DNA of 31,165 bases, taken from an uncultured Rhodospirillaceae bacterium (lineage in GTDB: Bacteria; Pseudomonadota; Alphaproteobacteria; MPNO01). Where the stretch lies: positions 1-31,165 of the forward strand of contig CALGIA010000535.1 in assembly GCA_937916005.1 (NCBI GenBank). Reading direction: 5' to 3'. Below the pieces are notes generated by a model. It did no database searches. It was not told the origin of the DNA and saw only the letters and a program-made list of their open reading frames with translations. Positions 14,530 through 22,424 of this stretch are shown here, one piece after another. A program made the translations under genes and the position numbers. Every line of letters starts with the position of its first letter. Within the stretch, counting starts at the first letter, position 1.

Positions 14530-14610
14530 CAGTCAGCGTGTATGATTCAGCGTTATTTTGTGCCTGATTACTGATAAAAGCTGTCATGTCGCGGTCGGGG
14601 CGGTTTCCAA

Positions 14611-15249
14611 TCAGACTTTTGTGTCGACCCGCTCGGAGTCATCGGGCGTGGGCAACGCCTTGGCGACCGCGACCTTGGCGGCGCGTAACAGCCGGTCTTT
14701 CAGCATATAGCCCACCTCGAAAACTTGAACGACGGTGCCGGCGGGCGCGTCCGCGGTTGGCATTTCAAACATGGCTTCGTGCCGGTCATGATCGAATTTT
14801 TGGCCCTGCGGCTCGATTTTTTCAATGCCGTGACGTTCGAAAATCGATTGTAGTTCCCGTTCCGTCAATTTGACGCCGTCTGTAAAGGCGGTGATGGGAT
14901 CGTCTGCTTCCGTCGGGGTTTCGGGCAAGGACGCCAGTGCGCGCTGCAAATTATCGGCAACGGATATGATTTCGCGCGCAAAATTGGTTATCGCGTATTT
15001 GGCGGTATCCTCGCGTTCGCGCTGGGCGCGGCGGCGCAGGTTTTCGCCCTCCGCAAGGGTGCGTAGTAACTTGTCGTTGAGGGCCGCGATTTCCGATGCG
15101 GGGTCGGAGTTTTCTTCTTCCGCTACCGGGTTATCGCCCATTTCCGGCGTGGCGCCCTCCGGCGATACGCCATCGGTTTGGGGCGTCTGGGGCTCCTGTT
15201 CGCTGGGCTCGTCCTGGTTTTTTTCCTGTTCACTCATCACTTTGTCCAC
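14611..15249 (-). CDS. grpE: Nucleotide exchange factor GrpE
   Basis: Releases ADP from DnaK to reset the chaperone cycle. It is 212 residues from the GTG at 15249, or 208 from the ATG at 15237, which starts MSEQEKN; the ATG may be the true start. The first 55 residues are acidic and disordered. The next 45, from ASEIAALNDKLLRTLAEGEN through RRAQREREDTAKYAITNFAR, form the long dimerisation helix. The C-terminal beta domain carries HEAMFEM and GTVVQVFEVGYMLKDRLLRAAKVAV, the family signature. It follows hrcA with only six bases between (or 18 from the ATG), so the two are one operon, and it precedes dnaK, which has its own leader. The assignment is secure. Confidence 0.97.
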   Translation of the reverse strand: MDKVMSEQEKNQDEPSEQEPQTPQTDGVSPEGATPEMGDNPVAEEENSDPASEIAALNDKLLRTLAEGENLRRRAQREREDTAKYAITNFAREIISVADNLQRALASLPETPTEADDPITAFTDGVKLTERELQSIFERHGIEKIEPQGQKFDHDRHEAMFEMPTADAPAGTVVQVFEVGYMLKDRLLRAAKVAVAKALPTPDDSERVDTKV

Positions 15250-15255
15250 AATTTT

Positions 15256-16311
15256 TTAGCCGACGAGGCGGCTGATGACCTTTGCCGTATAGTCGACAAT
15301 CGGAATAATCCGCGCATAGTTGATACGGGTTGGCCCGATAACCCCGATTGCGCCGACAATTTTGGCGCGGCTGGTTTTAAACGGCGCCACCACCATTGAA
15401 CAGCCCGCAAGATTAAACATGGTGTTGTCGGAGCCGATGTAAATCTGCACCCCATCGGCGGAACCGGTCAATTGGAGCAACCGCGCCATGGTTTCCCTGG
15501 TTTCGAGCGCCTCAAAAAGGTTTCTGATCCGTTCCAGATCGGTCATGGCGGCGATATCGTTCAGCAGATTGGCCTGGCCCTTGATGATCAGCGACCCTTC
15601 CGAGGTATCGCCAACCCAGGTAGCGAGCCCGGCTTCGACCACCTGGGCGGTCAGCCCGTCGAGCTGCGCGCGCCGGCTGGTGATTTCATCCTCGATCATG
15701 CCATGGGCGTCGTCGATGGTGCGCCCGACAAGCCGAGCGTTCAAATAATTGCTGGCTTCGACAAGGGCCGAGGGCGGTGTTCCCATGGGTATCGCGATAA
15801 TGCGGTTTTCGACGATCCCATCATCGCTGACCAACACCACCAGGGCCTGGTTGTCTCCGATATTGACAAATTCGATATGTTTCAAAGGCCGGTCCGATTT
15901 CGGCGCAAAAACCATTCCGGCGCAGCCGGCAAGTCCCGAGATCGCTGATGTTGCTTCGTTCAGAGCCTCATTGAGGGTTTTCCCCGCAGCGGCGCATTGG
16001 CTTTCGATACTTTGCTGTTCTTGTTCGGTCAGTTCGCCTATTTCCAGCAGCCCGTCCACGAACAGCCGCAGCCCGGCTTCGGTTGGGAGCCTGCCCGCCG
16101 ACGGGTGTGGCGCGTATAGAAGGCCCATTTGCTCTAGATCCGACATCACATTGCGAATGGTTGCCGGCGATACCGGAATTGCCAGACGGTGCGATAGGGT
16201 TCGCGAGCCAATGGGGTCGCCGCTGCGGAGGAATTCATCAACGATCTCGCGAAAGACGGCGCGCGACCGTTCGTTCAATTCCGTTATGGCGCCTTTCGGC
16301 GGTGTGTTCAT
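15256..16311 (-). CDS. hrcA: Heat-inducible transcription repressor HrcA
   Basis: Winged-helix repressor that binds the CIRCE operator and represses chaperone genes, usually groESL in alphaproteobacteria, when GroEL is free. It is 351 residues from ATG 16311. The N-terminal helix-turn-helix spans about residues 8-75 (ERSRAVFREIVDEFLRSGDP, then SPATIRNVMSDLEQMGLL and HPSAGRLPTE). The GAF-like core is followed by the C-terminal RINYARIIPIVDYTAKVIS motif. A TTG at 16365 would lengthen the protein, but that TTG is the -35 of a candidate promoter (TTGACG-N17-TAGGTA), which favours 16311. No CIRCE (TTAGCACTC-N9-GAGTGCTAA) is visible at hrcA, dnaK or elsewhere in the window. The family assignment is secure. 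Confidence 0.96.
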   Translation of the reverse strand: MNTPPKGAITELNERSRAVFREIVDEFLRSGDPIGSRTLSHRLAIPVSPATIRNVMSDLEQMGLLYAPHPSAGRLPTEAGLRLFVDGLLEIGELTEQEQQSIESQCAAAGKTLNEALNEATSAISGLAGCAGMVFAPKSDRPLKHIEFVNIGDNQALVVLVSDDGIVENRIIAIPMGTPPSALVEASNYLNARLVGRTIDDAHGMIEDEITSRRAQLDGLTAQVVEAGLATWVGDTSEGSLIIKGQANLLNDIAAMTDLERIRNLFEALETRETMARLLQLTGSADGVQIYIGSDNTMFNLAGCSMVVAPFKTSRAKIVGAIGVIGPTRINYARIIPIVDYTAKVISRLVG

Positions 16312-16336
16312 TCCAACCTCGATTTCACGCGTCATA

Positions 16337-16365
16337 TACCTAGTGAGCGTGGCTGCCATCGTCAA
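16337..16365 (-). promoter_or_regulatory. Candidate promoter for hrcA-grpE
   Basis: Minus strand TTGACG (16365-16360), 17 bases, then TAGGTA (16342-16337), overlapped by TATATG (16338-16333). Transcription would start about 20 bases upstream of the ATG at 16311. Confidence 0.4.
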
Positions 16366-16465
16366 CGGCGCGCAGCCATAGAATACTGGACCTGATGTGA
16401 CCGGCGCGTTAGCTTTGCGCCGCCGTCATGATACGGCAGTGTGTTCCATTAACTTAGGATATTCC

Positions 16466-17185
16466 ATGCGTCCCTCAGGCCGTGCGCACGATGACATGCG
16501 CGACATCATCCTAGAACCCGGATTTACCAAATATGCCGAAGGCAGTTGCATGGCCCGGTTCGGCAGTACTCATGTTCTGTGCAACGCCACGGTGGAGGAG
16601 AGGGTTCCGCCATTCCTGCGCAATACGGGTACGGGCTGGGTTACCGCGGAATACGGCATGTTGCCGCGATCAACCCATACCAGAACCGACCGGGAAGCCG
16701 CGCGCGGCAAACAAAGCGGGCGAACCCAGGAAATTCAGCGGTTGATTGGCCGTTCCCTTCGCGCGGTTGTTGATTTCAAGATTCTTGGCGAACGTCAGAT
16801 CCGGGTTGATTGCGATGTGATCCAGGCCGATGGCGGCACCCGCACCGCAGCCATAACCGGGTCGTGGGTCGCGCTTCGTATTGCCGTAAACGGCCTTTTG
16901 GCTACCGGCAGTCTGAAGAAAGACCCCCTAACCGGGTCAGTTGCCGCGATCTCCTGCGGCATCGTTGGCGGAACCCCCGTTCTCGATATTGACTACGAGG
17001 AAGATAGTTCGGCAGAGACGGACGCCAATTTTGTCATCACCGGCACGGGCGGAATCGTTGAAATTCAGGCCACTGCGGAAGCAGCGCCGTTTGAGCGCGA
17101 TGAATTCTCTGCGATGCTGGCTTTGGCGGAAAAAGGCATCTCTGAGCTGACGGAATATCAGCTTAAAGCCGCCGAAAGACCATAA
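16466..17185 (+). CDS. rph: Ribonuclease PH
   Basis: Phosphorolytic 3'-5' exonuclease that trims tRNA 3' ends and removes structured RNA ends. The 239-residue length is normal and begins MRPSGRAHDDMRDI, typical of the family. Other signatures are CNATVEERVPPF, GWVTAEYGMLPRSTHTR and EIQRLIGRSLRAVVD, and the phosphate-binding region GGTRTAAITGSWVAL. ATG at 16466 is clear from this conserved start; an in-frame start at 16397 would add 23 non-conserved residues. It is divergent from hrcA and followed by rdgB after 16 bases, an arrangement frequent in alphaproteobacteria. The assignment is secure. Confidence 0.97.
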   Translation: MRPSGRAHDDMRDIILEPGFTKYAEGSCMARFGSTHVLCNATVEERVPPFLRNTGTGWVTAEYGMLPRSTHTRTDREAARGKQSGRTQEIQRLIGRSLRAVVDFKILGERQIRVDCDVIQADGGTRTAAITGSWVALRIAVNGLLATGSLKKDPLTGSVAAISCGIVGGTPVLDIDYEEDSSAETDANFVITGTGGIVEIQATAEAAPFERDEFSAMLALAEKGISELTEYQLKAAERP

Positions 17186-17201
17186 ATCGGTTGGAGCATC
17201 C

Positions 17202-17804
17202 ATGACAAGGCGCTTTTCCGGGTCGGCTCTCGTGATTGCAAGCCATAACGAGGGTAAAGTAGCGGAATTTGCGGTGTTGTTGGCCCCTTACGGGGTTCAA
17301 CTGCGCTCTGCGGCGGAGCTTGGCCTGCCGGAGCCCGAAGAAACCGGAGACAGTTTTCGAGCAAATGCGGAGTTGAAAGCCCGCGCAGCGGCTGAAAGTT
17401 CCGGTTTTCCTTCCCTTGCCGATGATTCCGGCCTTGTGGTGACGGCCCTGGATGGCGCGCCGGGCATACACTCCGCACGATGGGGCGGTGAGAGCCGCGA
17501 TTTCGCATTCGCCATGTCCCGTGTCCAGGATGCCCTGGCCGATGAATCCGACCGAAGCGCCCATTTTGTTGCCGCCTTGTGCCTGTGCTGGCCCGACGGG
17601 CATTGCGAAACCGTCGAAGGGCGGGTCGATGGGGCCCTGGTGTGGCCGGCGCGCGGAACCAGGGGTTTCGGCTATGACCCCATGTTCGTGCCGACGGGTC
17701 ACAACCTGACTTTCGGCGAAATGGAGCCCGAAGCCAAGGAAGCGATCAGCCACCGGGCCGATGCCTTCGCCAAGCTGGTCAAGAATTGTTTCGATGCCAA
17801 ATGA
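17202..17804 (+). CDS. rdgB: XTP/dITP diphosphatase (RdgB/HAM1)
   Basis: House-cleaning pyrophosphatase that hydrolyses dITP and XTP so that deaminated purines are not incorporated into DNA. It has 200 residues, the normal length. The N-terminal substrate motif ASHNEGK (about residues 14-20), the LADDSGL motif with catalytic and metal Asp residues near 73-74, GAPGIHSARW, and GFGYDPMF with the C-terminal SHRADA pair are all present. ATG at 17202 has GGAG eight bases upstream. The end overlaps the start of hemW by 11 bases, so the two are likely translationally coupled. The assignment is secure. Confidence 0.97.
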   Translation: MTRRFSGSALVIASHNEGKVAEFAVLLAPYGVQLRSAAELGLPEPEETGDSFRANAELKARAAAESSGFPSLADDSGLVVTALDGAPGIHSARWGGESRDFAFAMSRVQDALADESDRSAHFVAALCLCWPDGHCETVEGRVDGALVWPARGTRGFGYDPMFVPTGHNLTFGEMEPEAKEAISHRADAFAKLVKNCFDAK

Positions 17805-19008
17805 CCGAAATCAACACGTAATCGATCAAAACCCCCACGAGGCCGCCATTTTCGGTGGGGGGAAATCGCTCGCGCTTTATGTTCATTGGCCGTTTTGCCG
17901 ATCAAAATGCCCCTATTGCGACTTCAACAGCCATGTCCGTGATGCGGTCGATCAAGCTCGCTGGCGGGACGGGCTGCTCCGTGAACTAGAATATTTCGCT
18001 AATGTAACGAACTACCGGGAAGTCGGCTCAATCTTCTTTGGCGGCGGAACGCCTTCCCTCATGCCGCCGGCCACGGTGGCGGCAATCATTGAAGCGGCGG
18101 CATCCCATTGGAGCTGCGCCGAGGATGTTGAGATTACGCTCGAAGCCAATCCGACTTCCGTGGAAGCCCGGAAATTCGCCGATTTACGAGCTGCCGGTGT
18201 CAATCGGGTTTCCCTCGGCGTACAATCGCTGGACGACAGGGCGCTTGCCTTCCTGGGCCGCGAGCATTCCGCTGAAGACGCAAAACATGCCATTATATTA
18301 TCACAACGAATATTCCCACGCAGCTCGTTTGATTTGATCTACGCATTGCCGGAACAGACCCAGGCGACATGGCGCCACGAACTGGCTGATGCCCTGAACC
18401 TGGTGGAGAGCCATCTGTCGGTTTATCAGCTGACCATCGAAAAGGGCACGCCATTCTACGGCGACTGGCGGCGCGGCGACTGGGTGACCCCGGAAGAAGC
18501 CATTGGCGCGGAACTGTTCGAGGTCACTCGGGAAACTTTGACCGATACAGGTCTGCCGGCTTATGAAATATCCAACCACGCCCGCCCGGGCGAGGAAAGC
18601 CGCCATAACCTGGCTTATTGGCTGAGCCGGGATTATATCGGGATTGGTCCGGGCGCCCATGGCAGACTGGCGCAAAACGCCGGCGCCATGGCGTTCGATC
18701 AGCATCGCGCGCCGGAAACCTGGCTGGAAGCGGTGGAAACCCAGGGGCACGGAACCAAAAACCGCATAAGCGTTTCAGCCAATGAGCGCCTGGAAGAGGC
18801 GTTGATGATGGGGCTCAGACTCACATCGGGCATTCCACACGATGAATTTAAGCGGATCGTCGGGAACACTGTTGAAGCGGCCCTCGATGCCACGCGGCTC
18901 AACCGGCTCATTGATGGCGGATTTATCGTGCTTGATAAGGCCGGTCTACGCGCCACACCGGCCGGATTGATGCGGCTTGATTCCGTGCTCGGCGCGCTTT
19001 TGGGGTGA
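17794..19008 (+). CDS. hemW: Radical SAM heme chaperone HemW
   Basis: Radical SAM protein formerly annotated as an oxygen-independent coproporphyrinogen III oxidase. HemW is thought to bind heme and deliver it to apoproteins such as respiratory enzymes, and lacks the oxidase activity of HemN. The 404-residue protein has Cys35, 39 and 42 in CX3CX2C (FCRSKCPYCDF) for the 4Fe-4S cluster. The next residues are DFN, without the extra Cys of true HemN. Later motifs are SIFFGGGTPSLM, ITLEANP and RVSLGVQSLDD. ATG at 17794 overlaps the end of rdgB by 11 bases; an ATG at 17761 is in frame but deeper inside rdgB. It ends 19 bases from the convergent LpoA-like gene. Confidence 0.94.
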   Translation: MPNDRNQHVIDQNPHEAAIFGGGKSLALYVHWPFCRSKCPYCDFNSHVRDAVDQARWRDGLLRELEYFANVTNYREVGSIFFGGGTPSLMPPATVAAIIEAAASHWSCAEDVEITLEANPTSVEARKFADLRAAGVNRVSLGVQSLDDRALAFLGREHSAEDAKHAIILSQRIFPRSSFDLIYALPEQTQATWRHELADALNLVESHLSVYQLTIEKGTPFYGDWRRGDWVTPEEAIGAELFEVTRETLTDTGLPAYEISNHARPGEESRHNLAYWLSRDYIGIGPGAHGRLAQNAGAMAFDQHRAPETWLEAVETQGHGTKNRISVSANERLEEALMMGLRLTSGIPHDEFKRIVGNTVEAALDATRLNRLIDGGFIVLDKAGLRATPAGLMRLDSVLGALLG

Positions 19009-19027
19009 TGTCAATTACCCACAATTT

Positions 19028-20497
19028 TCAGTTTCGCATGACCTCGAAGGTCTCGGGCGACGGGCTGACTTCCCGGAAACGCCACGGCTCAACTTCCAGC
19101 ACCGCCAGCCCGCGCTGAACCTGTCCATTGGCCTGGAAGCGGAAAATTCCCGCCGTGCCGGAGAATCCGTTGGGCGATGTCAGCGCAATATCACTGAAAT
19201 CGCCGCCGTTGGCGCCGCGCGCCAATACGGCGGCAAGCGCCGTGGCGTCATAGGCCAGCGCCGCAAGATCATGGGGCGCGGAGCCGTATAGTTCCCGGTA
19301 ACGGCGATCAAAATCCGATCCGGCTTCGGTACGGGGCGCGGCGAACCAGGCCCCGACCAGCGGCGGTTCGCGCCCGAGGCCCGGGGTGAGCCAGGAAGAA
19401 ACCCCCAGCAGCCGGGTGCGCGATGATTCGATATCGTAAAACGGCAACAAGGCTGCGATCTGTTTCAGCCGCGCGCCCCCAACCGGCACCAGAAGAGCAT
19501 CAAAACCCACCTCGCCAATGGTTTCGACCCCCTGCAAACGCGCCAATTGACGGGCCGCGCCCGGGCGTGCATCGCCTTTCAGCGTCTTCCGTTGGGATAG
19601 CAGCGCATTTCGGCGAACGTCATAGCGGGCAAGCCGGCGCACGGTGGCGTCCAGATCAGACCCATCCGCGGCGAAATATTCCACATGGGAAAATGCGCCG
19701 CCGATAGCGGAAGCCGCTTTTTTGGCGTCTTCGACCACTTGCCGCCCATAGGCGGAATCGGGCGCCAGCGCCGCAAAACGGAGATGACCACGCGAACCGG
19801 CATATCTGATGACCCGGTTGATCTGGTCGCTTGGCATCAGACCGATGATGAAGATGCCGTTCCCGGCCACGGCCAGATTGTTGGAGAATGGAACCAGATT
19901 TATGCCGGCGGCGCGCGCGATGGGAGTGGCTGCGCGCACCGAGTCGGAAAACAGGGGCCCGAGAATGAGCCGCGCGCCATCGCGCGCCGCGCCGCTGGCC
20001 GCTTCGCGCGCGCGTTTCGGATTTCCGCCCGTGTCATAAGGCATGAGGATGAAATTATTATCGGCGATATCGAACAGGGCGAGCTGGGCCGCCCGCAACA
20101 TGGACCCGCCAAGATCGGCATCTCGACCCGAGAGCGGCAACATCAGTGCAATTCTTGTGCCGCTGCCAATTTCCGCGGCCGAACGGGGAGGCGGACGAAG
20201 GGTCACGGCCCCGCGTGGGGCTGGGGGAGTGGAAACAGTTTCGCCCGGCGCGGGACGACCAGATTCGCGCTGAAGGGACGGCGGCGGCAGGGAGGAGAGG
20301 TATGGCGCAACGCCTGGTTTTGCGGGCCGGGCCGGGTCGGGCTGCGCACGGCCGGGCACAGTCGCGCCTGTTGCACCTGGCGGAGCCGCTTGCCTATGGG
20401 CGGACCGGTCCGTTACGGTGCGTTGCTGACAGGCGGTTACCGCCAACATAATCGCCAGCGAACAGGCAATTGCGGCAAATGGACGAATATCAGGCAT
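19028..20497 (-). CDS. LpoA-like lipoprotein, penicillin-binding protein activator family
   Basis: A 489-residue predicted lipoprotein with a type 1 periplasmic binding fold. From ATG 20497, the signal peptide runs to the lipobox VTAC (Cys near residue 23). A Pro/Ala/Arg-rich linker extends to about residue 105, and a Leu/Ile/Val-binding-protein-like domain follows: GTRIALMLPLSG, AAQLALFDIADNNF, ARLILGPLFSD and RFAALAPDSAYGRQVVEDA. In E. coli LpoA (YraM) has a related C-terminal domain, lies divergent from rsmI (yraL), and activates PBP1A from the outer membrane. The same divergent arrangement here supports the assignment, though this protein lacks LpoA's N-terminal TPR domain. A longer start at 20536 would run into rsmI and is less likely. 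The activator role is inferred from family and synteny. Confidence 0.82.
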   Translation of the reverse strand: MPDIRPFAAIACSLAIMLAVTACQQRTVTDRSAHRQAAPPGATGATVPGRAQPDPARPAKPGVAPYLSSLPPPSLQRESGRPAPGETVSTPPAPRGAVTLRPPPRSAAEIGSGTRIALMLPLSGRDADLGGSMLRAAQLALFDIADNNFILMPYDTGGNPKRAREAASGAARDGARLILGPLFSDSVRAATPIARAAGINLVPFSNNLAVAGNGIFIIGLMPSDQINRVIRYAGSRGHLRFAALAPDSAYGRQVVEDAKKAASAIGGAFSHVEYFAADGSDLDATVRRLARYDVRRNALLSQRKTLKGDARPGAARQLARLQGVETIGEVGFDALLVPVGGARLKQIAALLPFYDIESSRTRLLGVSSWLTPGLGREPPLVGAWFAAPRTEAGSDFDRRYRELYGSAPHDLAALAYDATALAAVLARGANGGDFSDIALTSPNGFSGTAGIFRFQANGQVQRGLAVLEVEPWRFREVSPSPETFEVMRN

Positions 20498-20505
20498 GAA
20501 ATGGT

Positions 20506-21438
20506 TTGCGATTGAAGCCAAAAAGTAACTCCGCACAATTGACCGGCGGCGGCGCGAAGCCTATCGCCACCGAGGATGGAAGTAAACCGACCGGTAAAAG
20601 GCGCCTGGTCGGGCTGCATATCGTCGCGACGCCGATCGGAAATTTGCGCGACATTACATTGCGGGCGATCGACACCCTGTCGGAGGTTGATGTCATAGCC
20701 TGCGAAGACACCCGGGTCACCGCCAAATTGCTGTCGGCCCATGACATCCGGACGCCCATGACAGCCTATCATGAACACAATGCCGCTCGGGTCCTGCCGG
20801 GCATGATCAAACGTTTGCAAAATGGCGAAACCATGGCGTTGGTGTCCGACGCCGGAACGCCGTTGATTTCCGATCCCGGATACCGCCTGGTGCGCGCCGC
20901 CCGGGATGCGGAAATTCCCGTGACTTCCGAGCCGGGACCATCCGCGACGCTGACCGCGCTGGTCCTGTCCGGCCTGCCCAGCGACCGGTTCCTGTTTGCG
21001 GGCTTTCTGCCCAATAAATCGGCGGGCCGGAAGCGCGCACTCGCCGAGTTTGTAAATATTGATGCAACGCTGGTGTTTCTGGAATCGACCCGCCGCTTAC
21101 CGGCGTCCTTGTCGGATATGGCCGCGGTTCTGGGCGCACGCGAGGCGGCGGTGGCGCGCGAGATGACCAAGCTGCATGAAGAACTGCGGCGCGGCACGCT
21201 GACCGAGCTGGCGGATCATTACCGCACTGCGGGCCCGCCCAAGGGCGAGGCCGTCGTGGTCGTGGGCCCGCCGGAACCGGATGCGGCCGCGATCAACGCC
21301 GTCGAGCTCGACGAGATGATCATCAAGGCGCTTAAAACCATGAGCGTCCGCGACGCGGCATCCACGGTCGCCGCGGCCAGCGGACAAGCGCGGCGCGCGA
21401 TCTATGCAAGGGCGCTGGAAATATCAGCCGGTGGATGA
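20506..21438 (+). CDS. rsmI: 16S rRNA (cytidine(1402)-2'-O)-methyltransferase
   Basis: Methylates the ribose of C1402 in 16S rRNA, fine-tuning P-site decoding together with RsmH. The protein is up to 310 residues. The conserved tetrapyrrole-methylase-fold core begins LHIVATPIGNLRDITLRA, followed by CEDTR, LVSDAGTPLISDPGYRLV and the SGLPSDRFLFAGFLP region. No ATG lies upstream of the core: in-frame candidates are TTG at 20506, 20512 and 20539. The start lies 8-42 bases from that of the divergent LpoA-like gene, so promoters must sit inside the neighbouring coding sequence. The end overlaps yraN. The assignment is secure and the start uncertain. Confidence 0.95.
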   Translation: MRLKPKSNSAQLTGGGAKPIATEDGSKPTGKRRLVGLHIVATPIGNLRDITLRAIDTLSEVDVIACEDTRVTAKLLSAHDIRTPMTAYHEHNAARVLPGMIKRLQNGETMALVSDAGTPLISDPGYRLVRAARDAEIPVTSEPGPSATLTALVLSGLPSDRFLFAGFLPNKSAGRKRALAEFVNIDATLVFLESTRRLPASLSDMAAVLGAREAAVAREMTKLHEELRRGTLTELADHYRTAGPPKGEAVVVVGPPEPDAAAINAVELDEMIIKALKTMSVRDAASTVAAASGQARRAIYARALEISAGG

Positions 21439-21787
21439 CCGACAAAGGCGCTACCGCCTGGGCCATTATGCGGAAACCATATGCGTCTGGCATCTTCGGC
21501 TGCGCGGATATCGCGTTCTTTCCCGTCGGTTTAAAACTCCGGTGGGTGAGATCGATATCATTGCCCGGCGCCGGAATATAGTCGCGTTCATCGAAGTCAA
21601 GGCGCGCCGGACAAGAGAATTGGCAATGGAATCCGTTTCCCCTCGACAACAAAACCGCATTCGCCGGGCCGCCGAAACATTTCTCATTGCCCGCCCGGCA
21701 TTGACAAGTTGCGATCTACGATTCGATATAATGCTGGTAACGCCGTGGGCCGTTCCCAGCCATGTTACGAATGCGTGGCGCGGCTGA
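21404..21787 (+). CDS. yraN: YraN/UPF0102 family nuclease-fold protein
   Basis: Small protein of 127 residues from ATG 21404, or 118 from a GTG at 21431. It has the PD-(D/E)XK nuclease core seen in UPF0102: an N-terminal helix with GHYAE, then GEIDIIARR and FIEVKARR, the expected metal- and substrate-binding Asp, Glu and Lys. The cellular function is unknown; family members have been linked to DNA processing by fold and to rsmI by synteny. Both possible starts overlap the last codons of rsmI, the GTG forming a GTGGATGA overlap, so coupling to rsmI is likely. A BON-domain lipoprotein gene follows after 22 bases. The family call is secure and a biochemical role is not. Confidence 0.9.
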   Translation: MQGRWKYQPVDDRQRRYRLGHYAETICVWHLRLRGYRVLSRRFKTPVGEIDIIARRRNIVAFIEVKARRTRELAMESVSPRQQNRIRRAAETFLIARPALTSCDLRFDIMLVTPWAVPSHVTNAWRG

Positions 21788-21809
21788 AAATTTGAGTAAG
21801 GAAAACCCG

Positions 21810-22424
21810 ATGACACGAATTTCTGATCGAAGCCGGCTCATGGCCATTGCGGCAATCATCGCGATCCTGCCGGGCCTCGCCGGGTGCGTCGGCGCCGCGG
21901 TCGGCGCCGGCGCCATCGCAACGTCGGCGGCGGTTCAGGAACGCGGCCTGAAAGGCGGCATCGACGATACGGTGATCCGGGCGCGCATCAATTCCCTGTG
22001 GCTTGATCACGATGTGGACATGTACCGTCTGGTCTCCCTCTCGGTCGTCGAGGGGCGCGTACTGCTGACGGGCCAGGTCCGGCTTCCCCAGATGCGCATC
22101 GATGCCGTCCGCCTTACCTGGAAAGCCAAGGGCGTGCGCGAGGTGATCAATGAAATCAAGGTCACCGATGAGGGCGGCATTATCAGCTACGCGCGGGATG
22201 GCTGGATCAGCACCCAGCTTAAATCCAGGCTCCTGTTCGACAAGAAAATCCTGTCGATCAACTATTCGATCGAGACGGTCAATGGCGCGGTCTATCTGAT
22301 GGGAATCGCCCAGAACCAGAAAGAGCTCGACCGGGTGACCAATCATGCGCGCACGCTGCGCTATGTGAAGCGGGTGGTGAGCTATGTCCAGCTCAAGGAC
22401 GACCCACGGCGACACAAATCTTGA
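21810..22424 (+). CDS. Dual BON-domain lipoprotein (DolP/YraP-like)
   Basis: A 204-residue lipoprotein. The signal peptide from ATG 21810 ends in the lipobox LAGC (Cys near residue 28), followed by a Gly/Ala-rich segment with VGAAVGAGAIATSAAVQERG. Two BON domains follow: about residues 49-115 (DTVIRARINSLWL, then VSLSVVEGRVLLTGQV) and about 126-195 (DGWISTQLKSRLLF, then NGAVYLMGIAQN). In E. coli DolP is an outer-membrane BON lipoprotein that supports envelope integrity and BAM function and lies in the same yraL-yraN-yraP neighbourhood. ATG 21810 has AAGGAA upstream; an ATG at 21762 inside yraN is less likely. The stop overlaps the TTG start of the next gene (TTGA). The function is inferred from architecture and synteny. 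Confidence 0.9.
   Translation: MTRISDRSRLMAIAAIIAILPGLAGCVGAAVGAGAIATSAAVQERGLKGGIDDTVIRARINSLWLDHDVDMYRLVSLSVVEGRVLLTGQVRLPQMRIDAVRLTWKAKGVREVINEIKVTDEGGIISYARDGWISTQLKSRLLFDKKILSINYSIETVNGAVYLMGIAQNQKELDRVTNHARTLRYVKRVVSYVQLKDDPRRHKS

Noticed and set aside
16312..16465. CIRCE operator between hrcA and rph
   Set aside because: Only an isolated TTAGC occurs; no 9-N-9 dyad with GAGTGCTAA can be formed.
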